From: CAYRFE01 sp964423645 [NCBI: uncultured bacterium]
GTDB lineage: Bacteria; Macinerneyibacteriota; Macinerneyibacteria; Macinerneyibacteriales
Reading direction: 5' to 3'
DNA length: 64,000 bases
Assembly (NCBI GenBank): GCA_964423645.1
Contig: CAYRFE010000002.1
Location: 78,086-142,085 of the forward strand
In this document: positions 48,662-58,709 of the stretch, in pieces
Position numbering within the stretch: the first letter of the stretch is position 1
Layout: each line of letters begins with the position of its first letter
Translations under genes and position numbers: made by a program
The notes under the pieces: model-generated
Seen by the model: only the letters and a program-made list of their open reading frames with translations
What the model was told of the DNA's origin: nothing
Database searches by the model: none

Positions 48662-49312
48662 TTATTTCAAAAGTCCCCATGTGATTACTGGATCATTAGG
48701 CATTATTGATTTTATACTATTATTTAATTTACAAAAAGAATAAGCACTACAGTTCGGTGTAGTTCTTATTCTCCCGCAATTCTCACATACCCATGATATT
48801 AAATCTTCAAAATCAACAGTAGTTTTCTTAAAATCCCAGTCCACTGATTTCCTTTTTATTAATATTGCTGGCAATTGAAAATCATATTCAAAATTATTAT
48901 TCTCAATCCTTACTTTTAGCTTAGCAACATATTCGTTTTGCTCAGATATTATTGAAAGCATACTTCCGTTAATTTTTTTACATCCACTATTTATTGAAAA
49001 TTTAGTGAGTTTTGTAGCATTTTTTCCAAGTTTTACCTCAATCGGTATAAAACTTTGATTATAAGTTAAAACAATGTCAAATGTATGTTCTGAATCAAAG
49101 AGATAATCTGTTCCGCTGTGCTTAATATTTTCAGGGTTTATCATTGTATGAAAAGCAATATCATTCGTTATTTTGCCTAAAAAATCATATGCTTTGTTTA
49201 CTGAAATTAACAATTTAATAAAAGCTTCAGCATTGTCTTCTAATAACTTTGTGACTAACGCCTCGCCCATATGATACGGTTGGATAGTTTCTTTATGCGT
49301 TTTATTTGACAC
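48662..49312 (-). CDS. PD-(D/E)XK nuclease-like protein, last gene of the defence-type operon
   Basis: A 216-residue protein. The pattern HTFDIVLTYNQSFIPIEVKLGKN contains Asp 79 and, 13 residues on, E-V-K (92-94), as in PD-(D/E)XK nuclease cores. A later CENC, C and C row (about residues 176-194) may bind zinc. GTG start at 49312 with GGAGG 9 bases upstream. It is 17 bp after the metallopeptidase gene, and is the seventh and last gene of the leftward operon. Nuclease activity is inferred from the motif only. Confidence 0.6.
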   Translation of the reverse strand: MSNKTHKETIQPYHMGEALVTKLLEDNAEAFIKLLISVNKAYDFLGKITNDIAFHTMINPENIKHSGTDYLFDSEHTFDIVLTYNQSFIPIEVKLGKNATKLTKFSINSGCKKINGSMLSIISEQNEYVAKLKVRIENNNFEYDFQLPAILIKRKSVDWDFKKTTVDFEDLISWVCENCGRIRTTPNCSAYSFCKLNNSIKSIMPNDPVITWGLLK

Positions 49313-49329
49313 TTTGATTTACCTCCGTA

Positions 49330-50220
49330 TTATTTTACCCTAACAATAAAATCAGTGGAAAATGTTGCTATTGCACTTTGTAGCAATAATGGTGCGATAT
49401 GTTTAATTGATGCTTTAAGTTTTATATTATTTTTAACAATTATATATTTCTCGATCCCATCACAATAAGATTTATGCGATAAATAATTTCGCCACTGATT
49501 ATAAGGAGAAATATTATCAAAAGGTGAGAACATAAACTCTTTAAGAATTTTTTTTATAAAAGATAAATCAGACTTATATATTAAATTATTAGGAAAAGTA
49601 ATTGTATTATTTTTATTACGCGTATAATATTCTACAAAATTAAATGGATTGATAAATGGAGAAAATTTGCCGCTATGAGATAACATACGATGTGAAAATA
49701 CTACTGCTAGTGGTTCCTCAATAAGTGGATCGAAATTAACAGTATGCATGTGTTGAAATATATCACATGCGTAATGAAAATGTTCATGTAAAATTGTTTT
49801 ATCAATAATTGTGTTTATTACAATATTTACTTGTTCAATTGATAAAATATACTTTTGATAATTCGCTAATTTTTGAAATACTTGTAAAATAAATTGAGCC
49901 ATGTTATCAGCATATAATGTTATTTCCCCTGGACTTTTCATTTTTGTATAGCATCCTAAGGGAATAGCGTTATAACATGAGGTTTCAAGATCATCAATAT
50001 AATGATTTTCAGCTTTAATCTTATCCATATCAAACGTATAATGACGTACGCTTTTATTCTGATTATTTTCGGAGTTTGAATCCATGCCTGGGAATGACTC
50101 TTCTCTAAATTGCTGGTTAGTAATTATTTTTGATTCGATAATCTTGGATCGATTAAAAAGATGTTTAGCGATCTCCTCTTTTGCATTTTGATAAGATTCA
50201 GATCGTATGTATCCATACAT
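49330..50220 (-). CDS. gluzincin-like metallopeptidase in the operon
   Basis: A 296-residue protein, soluble. It contains HEHFH (the HExxH zinc motif, residues 145-149 from the chosen start) and, 20 residues after the last His, a Glu in EEPLAVVF, the same spacing and surrounding pattern as the third ligand of thermolysin (NEAISDIF). So it should be a zinc gluzincin, family otherwise unknown. ATG 50220 has GGAGG 8 bases upstream; an ATG at 50235 lacks a site. It lies 33 bp downstream of the HerA gene. Confidence 0.7.
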   Translation of the reverse strand: MYGYIRSESYQNAKEEIAKHLFNRSKIIESKIITNQQFREESFPGMDSNSENNQNKSVRHYTFDMDKIKAENHYIDDLETSCYNAIPLGCYTKMKSPGEITLYADNMAQFILQVFQKLANYQKYILSIEQVNIVINTIIDKTILHEHFHYACDIFQHMHTVNFDPLIEEPLAVVFSHRMLSHSGKFSPFINPFNFVEYYTRNKNNTITFPNNLIYKSDLSFIKKILKEFMFSPFDNISPYNQWRNYLSHKSYCDGIEKYIIVKNNIKLKASIKHIAPLLLQSAIATFSTDFIVRVK

Positions 50221-50253
50221 TTTATTTTCCTCCATTAAAACATCAAAAATATT

Positions 50254-51849
50254 TTATATTAAATGCCTGACTTTCAATTTTTTATATTTCTTCCCCATAC
50301 CCAGTGCTATTGCGGTAGGATTACGCATAATTAGTTCACCTTTTTGTAGTCCCGAAATGGCTTGTTTAATTTCAGTGAATTCACTACCCGATACTCCGAA
50401 TAAGTCTTTAATAACACTATCATTAATTGATTGTTGCTTCATAATCAACGGATACTGTGCGTTTGCATAGAAGTCGAAATAATCACTCTTAAAACTATCC
50501 ATATTCTGAGTTGCCAGAATAATACTAAGGCCTTTATTTCTCCCAACTGCTATTAAATCTCGAAGAGGCTTATTGTCAAACCCAAGCATATAATGAGCTT
50601 CATCAATAATAGTAAAATGTCTGAGCTCAACACAATTTTCATCAACTGATTGTTTTGATAATGTTTCGTAAATAATATTCAACTTCGATACAATAAAATA
50701 GACTATCGCTTTTGCGATAATGCCATCTTTGGGAAATCCATCCATTTTAATGATATAACTGTTTTTGATTATATCAACGCTATCTTCAGTAGCAAATAAA
50801 TTTGTACGGATTAATTGTTTCAATACAGATTTGATACTATCATCTTTATCTCGATCACGATCAGGTTGAGCATTCGTATATTCTAATAGAATATCATCAA
50901 AAGTTACTGGTTTATTTTTTGTTCTCCGATAAGCATTTATTATTGCCTCTGAAAGTCGATTGCTCATATTTGCACTTATGGTAGCCCTATCAATCGCACA
51001 TAAAGCATTTGCTAACTCAGTAGAATATAGATTTATCTCATTTTGTGCCTTTCCAGTAAAATCTTTAAACGGTGTAAATGGTAATGGTTTTGAAATTGGA
51101 TCAAGGATAACACTTCGGTCAACTTCAAATAAATTTAGCCAAGAATTGTTTGCTGTATCAGAAAATTCACCTTTATAGTCAAATAATAAAAAATTCACTG
51201 GATAAGCACTTTCAATAGACAGCATTCTTATTTCATTGATAAGAACTGCCAATAAATTCGTTTTCCCAGATCCAGTTGTTCCAGCAATAATAACTTGTGT
51301 ATTTGTAATTTCTCGCCCGTTTAAATTCAATAAAGCTGGAATATCATCTTCATACATACCTATATTCAAATTCAAACTTGGTATTATTCCTGAATTTATC
51401 TTTCCATTTGCATTTGACACATTCATCAGCCATTCAAGAAGATTATTATCCTTTAATAAAAATTGATTTCCTCTTAATATTTCAGAATTAATTACCTTGC
51501 TTCGAATAACATTATTATCCCAATCAATATCAATATCTTTATAACGTAATTTTATTAAAGCTGTATAAATCGGCCCCATATTATTTAAAGTAAAAAAAGA
51601 TTCAAAAATACGATTACTCGTTTTTGACATTTGAATTTTTTCAATACTATCAAAATCCCGTTGTTCGTTACTTGATAACCCAGCCAAGAAACAGATTCGC
51701 ATTATTTTATTACCATTTAAAGTAATTGCTTTCTGTCCATCAGAATATTTTTCGAGATTAATGTATTGCTCTATTTTGTTTTTCAATTCGTTTAGCTCTT
51801 CTAAAAGCCCTTCAGCTTGCCGAATATTACTTAATTGTATATTTTTCAT
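50254..51849 (-). CDS. HerA/FtsK-type DNA-translocase ATPase
   Basis: A 531-residue P-loop ATPase of the HerA (DUF87) type. The Walker A is AGTTGSGKTNL at about 189-199 and Walker B is HFTIIDEAHYMLG at about 400; ILATQNMDSF and the YPLIMKQQ region follow. An N-terminal part of about 160 residues is unassigned; the segment with IMRICFLAGLSSNEQ is faintly like DndE, which could be tested by structure. Its start overlaps the stop of the SMC-like gene by 4 bp. HerA ATPases feed DNA to nucleases and occur in DptH-type and HerA-nuclease defences. Confidence 0.85.
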   Translation of the reverse strand: MKNIQLSNIRQAEGLLEELNELKNKIEQYINLEKYSDGQKAITLNGNKIMRICFLAGLSSNEQRDFDSIEKIQMSKTSNRIFESFFTLNNMGPIYTALIKLRYKDIDIDWDNNVIRSKVINSEILRGNQFLLKDNNLLEWLMNVSNANGKINSGIIPSLNLNIGMYEDDIPALLNLNGREITNTQVIIAGTTGSGKTNLLAVLINEIRMLSIESAYPVNFLLFDYKGEFSDTANNSWLNLFEVDRSVILDPISKPLPFTPFKDFTGKAQNEINLYSTELANALCAIDRATISANMSNRLSEAIINAYRRTKNKPVTFDDILLEYTNAQPDRDRDKDDSIKSVLKQLIRTNLFATEDSVDIIKNSYIIKMDGFPKDGIIAKAIVYFIVSKLNIIYETLSKQSVDENCVELRHFTIIDEAHYMLGFDNKPLRDLIAVGRNKGLSIILATQNMDSFKSDYFDFYANAQYPLIMKQQSINDSVIKDLFGVSGSEFTEIKQAISGLQKGELIMRNPTAIALGMGKKYKKLKVRHLI

Positions 51850-53855
51850 ATATTATATCCCTGTATTGTTTTGCCAAAATAACCTGGCGAAGTCACTGTT
51901 AATTGTTGTTCACGATTACGTTCTAACGTATACGCCTTTGAAATAAAAGCATTTATTTTCATTAAATCATTTTCTGGCCGTATTTCACTATCTGAACTTA
52001 ACAAAATCGTTTGATGCGATAATTCTGGGAAGTAATTCTCTAAAACAGTTGAACGGCTTGTTTCATCAAGAACTCCCATAACAGTATCAATCATTACTGG
52101 AGGATCGTAATCCCCAAATTCATGTAAGGCTTTCAATAAAACTTGAACAACAACTTGCTTTGAGGCAGTGTTTAATTGATTTAAATAAACCTCATTTCCA
52201 GCTTTGTGATATATCTTAAAAGTTAAATTCGAAAGGTTCTCGGATAATTCAACACGATCAATCACACCTGCATATGCAGCTAAGTTTATGTTCAAATCTT
52301 GCTTCATACGTGCTTCGATCTGTTGCTTTTTAACCAAAAGTAATTTATTTGCTACATCCTCAAAAAATGTGCGTAATTTTGCTAAAGTATCGTATTTGGG
52401 ATCAGGTTCTTGGCTCGTTTGAATGTCATATTGGTGCAAACGTTTTTCAATTGCAGATATTTCAATTTTGATCTCATTTATTTGTTTTTGGTAAGTAATA
52501 ATATTGGATTCATTTTCTTCGTATGCCTTTAATAAAGCATAGTCACGACCAGTAATTTGTGCTCTCATTTGTTCGATCTGGACTTCATACATAGGAATTT
52601 GACATAGTTGGTGATTAAGTTCTTTTTGTTGTTGAGATAATGCAGGATACCTATTTATTGTTTTTATAGTCAATAAATGATCTAATGCGTTAACTTCTGA
52701 ATATTCTAAATAATCATATTCATCAATAACATTTGTGTTTTTTACTAACGAAATAACGTTGTCAATAAGCTCAGATTCTGAAATTGAATCTAAAATAATA
52801 TTATTTTTTTTCAGATAATCAATAATGATCTTTGTAATGATTTCGATTTGGTTGGGTTGAATATTCGCATTATTTTTTTCCAAACTTTCTTGTTTTGTTT
52901 TCAAAACCAAAATGATTTCATTTTTAACTGATTCCACCAGTTTGGGGATACATATGTTTAATTCAAAATCTTTCACAAATTCTTCTGATTCATCCCGATA
53001 TAAGCGTTCTTTTTTATAAATGGAATCAATAATTGTTTGAGTTTGTTCTATTTTTGTTTTTATAGTTGTTTCTTGGTTTAAGCCAGCTTTTAAATTATCA
53101 TATAATTCTTTGTTAGCAACTGAATATTGAAGTGCGTCCTGTAACTGATTTTCAACAATAGCAAGAGTATCTTCTAAACCACGCTTTTGTTCAACCAGTT
53201 TCATATATTCATTTTTTTCTTTTTCTACTTTTAAACGCTGTGCAGTATACGCTTGAAATAAAATCTCGGATGCTTTCGCCATTTGCATATACTTATTAAA
53301 TCCCATAACATTTTCAATGTTTTCTTTAATAACTTTATTAAGTTGGTCTTCTTTAAGCAAATTACCTGCTTCCATAGCGTCAAAAAGAAAATACCGACTT
53401 AATTCCTGAGGCAAATTTGCTTTAATTATTTTATTGACCTGAGCTTCTTGTTCGGCTCTTTGTGCTGGATGTGAAGCAGTTCCATAGGCAAATATCGATC
53501 CACCCATATTCAACTTCACTCCTTCGACGGGGATACCAGATGGATTTAATATATAGTTTCTTGTAAGAACATATTTTTGTTCTTCATTTAACACTTTACC
53601 CGTAAAATGAAGTTCCAAAATAATTTCCTTTTCTTCCTTTCCTAAGGCGCCTGCATTAAGTAGCTCATTGAACTGTTTTGCTGAATGAATTTGAAGGCCA
53701 TATAAAGCACCATAAATTGCCTCAAACATGGTAGTTTTCCCACCACCATTTTTACCGCCAATTAAGATAATTGGTTTTTCCTGCTCAACAGATAGGTCCA
53801 AGTCAAGATCTAAATAAGTCTTAAAATTTTTCACTTTTATACGAGTTATATGCAT
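51846..53855 (-). CDS. DndD-like SMC/Rad50-type ATPase
   Basis: A 669-residue ABC-type ATPase. The N-terminal P-loop is IGGKNGGGKTTMFEAIYGALYG (shown in part; about residues 32-52), then RYFLFDAMEAG as in DndD, and a long coiled coil at about 195-510. The C-terminal half has Q-rich signature (NTASKQVVVQVLLKALHE) and Walker B with D-loop (PPVMIDTVMGVLDETSR). In Dnd systems DndD acts with DndC-E, but no DndB or DndC lies here. It is 3 bp after the small protein gene and overlaps the herA start. Confidence 0.85.
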   Translation of the reverse strand: MHITRIKVKNFKTYLDLDLDLSVEQEKPIILIGGKNGGGKTTMFEAIYGALYGLQIHSAKQFNELLNAGALGKEEKEIILELHFTGKVLNEEQKYVLTRNYILNPSGIPVEGVKLNMGGSIFAYGTASHPAQRAEQEAQVNKIIKANLPQELSRYFLFDAMEAGNLLKEDQLNKVIKENIENVMGFNKYMQMAKASEILFQAYTAQRLKVEKEKNEYMKLVEQKRGLEDTLAIVENQLQDALQYSVANKELYDNLKAGLNQETTIKTKIEQTQTIIDSIYKKERLYRDESEEFVKDFELNICIPKLVESVKNEIILVLKTKQESLEKNNANIQPNQIEIITKIIIDYLKKNNIILDSISESELIDNVISLVKNTNVIDEYDYLEYSEVNALDHLLTIKTINRYPALSQQQKELNHQLCQIPMYEVQIEQMRAQITGRDYALLKAYEENESNIITYQKQINEIKIEISAIEKRLHQYDIQTSQEPDPKYDTLAKLRTFFEDVANKLLLVKKQQIEARMKQDLNINLAAYAGVIDRVELSENLSNLTFKIYHKAGNEVYLNQLNTASKQVVVQVLLKALHEFGDYDPPVMIDTVMGVLDETSRSTVLENYFPELSHQTILLSSDSEIRPENDLMKINAFISKAYTLERNREQQLTVTSPGYFGKTIQGYNI

Positions 53856-53858
53856 AAT

Positions 53859-54077
53859 TTACCTGATCTTCTGAATAGCTTTTTCAATAACATTTTCAAT
53901 CGATTTATCATCAATTTCTTGATTACGAATTTTTCGCTCATGAAATTCTTTTAAAACATTATCCTTCATCCAATCAAAATCCAATTTGTGTTTTTGACAT
54001 AATTCTTCAATAATGTTCATGTCTTCATTTCGAATTCCATAATGTAAAAAAGTCGTATCGAGTCCTTTTTTTACCAT
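53859..54077 (-). CDS. 72-residue helical protein between Res and SMC genes
   Basis: A short, charged, all-helical protein (GIRNEDMNIIEELCQKHKLDFDW then KDNVLKEFHERKIRNQEIDD). It is 15 bp after the res stop and 3 bp before the SMC gene, so it is real by context. It has no motif that I recognise. Small proteins of about this size in the same position often bridge modification and ATPase subunits, but that is a guess. Confidence 0.65.
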   Translation of the reverse strand: MVKKGLDTTFLHYGIRNEDMNIIEELCQKHKLDFDWMKDNVLKEFHERKIRNQEIDDKSIENVIEKAIQKIR

Positions 54078-54092
54078 ATCTACCTCTCAGGG

Positions 54093-56351
54093 TTAAGGAT
54101 TAAACATTACCCAACCAGTGGTGTCATGCGCACTAACTATACGATTTTCGCAATACTTCCAAATAGTAGGTTCTTTTTCAATTATTATTCCTCCGAATAA
54201 CTTCTTCCCCTTTTTGTTTTCTTCTGCCATATATTGTATTAACGCATTATGCTTCTTGCAGAAAGATGGATCTGAACCCAACGTTTTGGTATCAAATAGT
54301 GCAATTTGTCCGTTCTTGAGGTTTATTACAAAGTCAACATAAAATCCACGTATAACTCCGTCATCATCCTCGTAGGTTACAGCAAAATCCTCTTTATTCT
54401 TATCACCGTTTTTATACCACCAATCAATTCGATCTTTCTTTTTCTCTAAAAATGAAACAAAATTCTTTTCAGGATTACTTGCAGAAATATTTTCAAAAAA
54501 TGGTTCTAAGGCATGTGCCTGTGCATTGCTCTCTTTAAAATATTCATTAAAAATTCGCTCAGGAGGTACATCCCATTTACTCTCCTCAATACGTTTACTT
54601 GCAAGTGCTGCCTTTTGTTTTAATAAAATTTCGTGCTTCTCAAGTGCCATTGATATTATTTCAATAAAAAGATGTCTATTTTGATCGTGTAAAATCACTT
54701 TTACAGCATCGAACTCATTCATATTGAGATACTCTTCGAAGAACATCTTTAATGCCATTTCTAAAACTGGTGTGGAGTCAACCTTAGCATATGCGCCAGT
54801 ATGATTTCGACAGAATTGGCGAAATAAAATATCCAATTCGGATTGTGTTTTTGCAAATCTCTCCATTGCGTTGACATATGTAACACCTACTTCGACCTCA
54901 ATAGTGACATCTTTTGGAATAGGAATTTCAATTGAATGAACATCAATATTGATCATTTTCTTTTGTAATTGATTCCTATTATATACATAATCAGATAATT
55001 GTGAAATCGAAACACCTAAATATTCTTCCGCAGCTTGATAGAGGCATGGTCTGAATTTTGACCCCAATCTATTCCTAGTCAACCGAGTATTGATAAAATA
55101 AGACTGCAAAGCTATTTCCCTATAATTCTTAATTCGAATAGCTTTATTTTGTGTAATATAATCCATATCATCTTGAACTATTTGAATTAGGTCTTTACTT
55201 AAATTGGTATACACATAACCATAATTCAAAATACTTTCAGAATAATGTTTCTGTTCAGGCATTCTTAAAATACGCCCTACAGTTTGAATGGTAAATACTT
55301 CGCTTTTTATATCTCTAAAAATCAACAAAACTGCCGCACGTGGGCAATCCCATCCTAAAGCTATTGCTTGCTTAAAAAGCAATACTTCCGTCATGTTATC
55401 GAATTGTTCAACTCCACTAAGGTTATCAGTTTTCTCTTCGCTTAACCATACAGCTAAACGGCCATTACTTTTTTCAATACCTCGAAACTGCAATAATTCT
55501 ATTACATCATCTTTGATTTTATTTTCTAATGCATCGGTGCTCATACTTGTATCATTTGGTAATTGGATCAACATCAAAGGATTAATAGTCAGACCTAATT
55601 TTTTATAAGATTGAAGTATTTCCAGGCGTTTCTTTAAGGCTAAATCAAGCAAAATCTCATTTAAAGACTTTCCTTCTTGATTATGAGCATCTAAATGAGG
55701 ATTAAGAACCACTCCCTGTTTAATCATTTCCTCATGTACAACTTCATGTCTTTTTATTGTATGGGAATAATCTGATGTATAGAGTGGAGTAGCTGATACA
55801 TCAATTTCTATTTTTGCATAAATTTTTTGTAATAAATCAGCCGCAGCCTTTCCCGTTGATGCAAAAAGATGTGCCTCATCTAATATAACAATAATCTCTG
55901 TATTATTAATTCTTGACTGATTAATGAAATTGACGAGCGTTTTATCGGTTTCGTTTTCTTTTATGTAGAGATTGCCTTCTTTATTTATAGATTGCCAATT
56001 CAAAAATAATACTTCATTTGGTTTTAGTCTGCTATCTGTTATATCTTCAAACTGAATTGGCTTAATACTTCGTAATTCGGAAAAATAACTTTTTAACGCA
56101 TTAAAGCTTTGTAAGTGAAGTTGATTCGGAGCGATCCATATAAAGGCGATTTGCTTTTGTGTTATATCCATTCTATCAGGTATTTCTTCGCACAACATAT
56201 TTAGAAAGGCGGCCATGGTAACCGTCTTTCCTGCCCCCGTAGGTGCCTTAAATACCATTTTCAAGCGTCCGCCAGGTGCTTGGAGCAATTGATAGGTATT
56301 TTCAAGTAATCCAGCTACAGCCCCTTTTTGGTAATCCTTTAATTCAATCAT
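54093..56351 (-). CDS. type III restriction-like helicase-nuclease (Res)
   Basis: A 752-residue SF2 protein: Walker A APTGAGKTVTM (about residues 36-46), DEAH box VILDEAHLF, VSATP motif III, and QTVGRILRMP motif VI. A C-terminal segment FYVDFVINLKNGQIALFDTKT fits the D...(D/E)-x-K core of type III Res nucleases. It is shorter than classic Res (about 950). ATG 56351 is preceded by AGGAAG; the frame opens 9 bases earlier at TTG. It lies 5 bp after the methyltransferase gene. Confidence 0.88.
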   Translation of the reverse strand: MIELKDYQKGAVAGLLENTYQLLQAPGGRLKMVFKAPTGAGKTVTMAAFLNMLCEEIPDRMDITQKQIAFIWIAPNQLHLQSFNALKSYFSELRSIKPIQFEDITDSRLKPNEVLFLNWQSINKEGNLYIKENETDKTLVNFINQSRINNTEIIVILDEAHLFASTGKAAADLLQKIYAKIEIDVSATPLYTSDYSHTIKRHEVVHEEMIKQGVVLNPHLDAHNQEGKSLNEILLDLALKKRLEILQSYKKLGLTINPLMLIQLPNDTSMSTDALENKIKDDVIELLQFRGIEKSNGRLAVWLSEEKTDNLSGVEQFDNMTEVLLFKQAIALGWDCPRAAVLLIFRDIKSEVFTIQTVGRILRMPEQKHYSESILNYGYVYTNLSKDLIQIVQDDMDYITQNKAIRIKNYREIALQSYFINTRLTRNRLGSKFRPCLYQAAEEYLGVSISQLSDYVYNRNQLQKKMINIDVHSIEIPIPKDVTIEVEVGVTYVNAMERFAKTQSELDILFRQFCRNHTGAYAKVDSTPVLEMALKMFFEEYLNMNEFDAVKVILHDQNRHLFIEIISMALEKHEILLKQKAALASKRIEESKWDVPPERIFNEYFKESNAQAHALEPFFENISASNPEKNFVSFLEKKKDRIDWWYKNGDKNKEDFAVTYEDDDGVIRGFYVDFVINLKNGQIALFDTKTLGSDPSFCKKHNALIQYMAEENKKGKKLFGGIIIEKEPTIWKYCENRIVSAHDTTGWVMFNP

Positions 56352-56356
56352 AATGA

Positions 56357-58354
56357 TCAATCTTCCTGCTTTGTGATTTTCATGTTTTCATCTTTTTCAA
56401 GTAATAATTCAACTTCTTCAGTTGAGTCTTCTTCAAGCTCAGGGATTACTTTCTTATGACGTTTGGGCAAAACATTTTGATACGCTTTATATATTGCATC
56501 AGGCAATGCACAAAGGGTAATGTGATCTAACACATCCTCGAATTCCTCAGTATACGGGTATTGGCCATTACTGAATACATAAATCTTGATTTTATTTTGG
56601 TGCTTTTTGTTGGCTACAATGTTTTTTATTATCTCAACGACATCATCGATATAAGAATCATTGTAAATAATACAGAGTAGTCGCTCTTTTGGACCATTAA
56701 AAAACTTTGTCCAACTTTGCTTCTCTGCTATAATCTGTGTAGTACACTCGGTGTAACAATCCTCTTTAATACATAGTAATTCCGTAGCTAACAGGGTTAA
56801 CGCCCTTTTGTTCTTCAGCGATGGATTGCGCCCCACAAAATCACACTTGTAATACCGTAGGTTATTATTTATAAGCCCTCTTACAGATTCCCCATTAGGA
56901 TTAGAGTATCCTTGTATTACTCGTTTATTACGTTCGTAGCATACTTCCTCAGCAATATTATTTTCATTATTTGTAACTAAAATACACTGGCGATTACCCC
57001 CATCCGCATCATTTAGTTGCATTGTTGCGTGTAAGGCGGTACCAGAGCCTGCGAAGAAATCAAGAATAATTTTAGGGTCAGGATGAATACTTTTTAACAA
57101 ATACGATGCAACTTCAATTGGTTTTGGGTAAGGAAAAGAAATACCAAGATCTTCAAACAAATCATCATCGCTCGACCCATTGTTATATATCGAAGGTGTA
57201 TTCTCAAATAAATTTTCTTCTAGATAGTATTTTCGCCTAGGTTGAGTTGTTTCATCGTTGCCAAACAATATAAGGTTTTTGTCTAATAAATCTTTCATTG
57301 TAGGAGGTGGGTTTCTCCAACCACGAGACGGTACTGGACATTCTTTTTTGGAAATTGGATGAAGTAAAGGAATGAAGTAATCTTTCGGTGCTAAATCTTT
57401 ATTAGGCCATGCCATTGAGACGGATTGATATACTTTGCCATTTTCATCTATCATCTTATATGCTTTCTCTCCATTAGAGAAATCTTGTCTATTCATCCAA
57501 GACTGAAATTCTTTATTAATTAATTCAAGATCATATTTAACTTTGAAATCATCAAGAATTTCTTTTGAATAATTAAATGGCTTAATAACTTCTTTAATTT
57601 CGTCTGGAATATAAATTTTATCCAACTTAGAGTATAGTCTTTTTGCTTTATTTAGAATTTTTAAAGCGTTTGTTTTCGGACGCATAAGTGCATTCTCTAA
57701 AGATACAAACTCAGACTTGTTTTTTGCATAAACTAGAAGGTATTCATGCATATTTGCAACTCCCTTTGCATCTCCTTTAGGATTTTGTTTATTCCAAACA
57801 ATTACACCTAAAACAGAATCTTCAGAGAAGATTTCAGTTTCAACAAGTAGGTTTAGGGCATCAAATTCGTTTTCATCAATATGAACAATTAAAATTCCCT
57901 TATCATTTAGTAATCTTTTGGAAATATTAAGTCTTTTGGCAATAAAGCTTAGCCACATTGAATGTTTAAAAGGATCTTCATTTAAAACCCATCTATCATT
58001 ATACCGAAACTCTTTATCCTTTCCAGTATTATATGGCGGGTCAATATATATAATATCAACCTTACCTTCATGTGTAAAAGTAAGGGCAGTCAATGCATGT
58101 AAATTATCCCCTTCAATCAAAACATGATTTGGGTATTCATTACCATTTATAATATTCAGAGGTTTGCCATCTTTTATTTTAGGAACCAATACAGGCAAGG
58201 ATTCTCTTAACTGCTCTTCAACCTCTTCAGGTTTATCTTCCCATACAAGACCATATTTTTTTTTAGTATTCACTAAATTAATTAAATAAGCCTTTTCATC
58301 TTGTGAAATATCATCAAGGTTGGATAATTTTTTAATCAATTCAATTTTGTTCAT
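56357..58354 (-). CDS. type III-like DNA adenine/cytosine-N4 methyltransferase (Mod)
   Basis: A 665-residue beta-class amino-methyltransferase. The catalytic motif IV IYIDPPYNTGKD lies at about 102-113 and the SAM motif I LDFFAGSGTALHA at about 431-443, in the permuted order typical of type III Mod. The region between (about 120-420) should recognise DNA. Its start is ATG 58354; the frame is open to GTG 58363. It is the first gene of the leftward operon and faces a divergent gap. The target base (N6-A or N4-C) cannot be told. Confidence 0.9.
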   Translation of the reverse strand: MNKIELIKKLSNLDDISQDEKAYLINLVNTKKKYGLVWEDKPEEVEEQLRESLPVLVPKIKDGKPLNIINGNEYPNHVLIEGDNLHALTALTFTHEGKVDIIYIDPPYNTGKDKEFRYNDRWVLNEDPFKHSMWLSFIAKRLNISKRLLNDKGILIVHIDENEFDALNLLVETEIFSEDSVLGVIVWNKQNPKGDAKGVANMHEYLLVYAKNKSEFVSLENALMRPKTNALKILNKAKRLYSKLDKIYIPDEIKEVIKPFNYSKEILDDFKVKYDLELINKEFQSWMNRQDFSNGEKAYKMIDENGKVYQSVSMAWPNKDLAPKDYFIPLLHPISKKECPVPSRGWRNPPPTMKDLLDKNLILFGNDETTQPRRKYYLEENLFENTPSIYNNGSSDDDLFEDLGISFPYPKPIEVASYLLKSIHPDPKIILDFFAGSGTALHATMQLNDADGGNRQCILVTNNENNIAEEVCYERNKRVIQGYSNPNGESVRGLINNNLRYYKCDFVGRNPSLKNKRALTLLATELLCIKEDCYTECTTQIIAEKQSWTKFFNGPKERLLCIIYNDSYIDDVVEIIKNIVANKKHQNKIKIYVFSNGQYPYTEEFEDVLDHITLCALPDAIYKAYQNVLPKRHKKVIPELEEDSTEEVELLLEKDENMKITKQED

Positions 58355-58709
58355 ACATACCACATATCATTTTAAGTTTGATTATTAACATCGGTTCTCC
58401 TTTTAAATAATTTACAACATTTTCATATGTCCGTAATATATATGAATAATCGTAACCAGTCAACCGATTTCAATGCATATGATTACGAGATTAAAAAAAA
58501 TATAATTAAAAAATAATTTCGGTTTAATCCTTGACGATGCTACTTGATTCTGGTAATTTCGTTTTGTAGGCAACACTTCATTGGATTGCATACAATTGTT
58601 TGATCTTTTAGATTTGTTTAATTCAAAATTTTTATTATTAATTTGTTTGACTTGTTGGAAAGCGGTATTTGCGATGTAGGTATAACAACAAATCAAAAGG
58701 AGTTAAGCA
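58355..58709. other. divergent regulatory gap
   Basis: It lies between the mod gene (leftward) and the two coupled small genes (rightward), so it should hold both promoters. The sequence is very AT-rich; I cannot pick individual boxes with confidence. A 78-codon frame at 58460-58696 on the minus strand lacks a ribosome site and looks accidental. Confidence 0.5.

Noticed and set aside
48662-58363. The operon as BREX, DISARM or Dnd
   Set aside because: No PglZ, BrxC or BrxL; no DrmB or PLD protein; no DndB, DndC or cysteine desulfurase. Only DndD-like and HerA-like ATPases are shared with Dnd/Dpt-type systems.
58460-58696. 78-codon minus-strand frame in the divergent gap
   Set aside because: No ribosome site, biased low-complexity composition, and it would overlap the promoter region of the small coupled genes.
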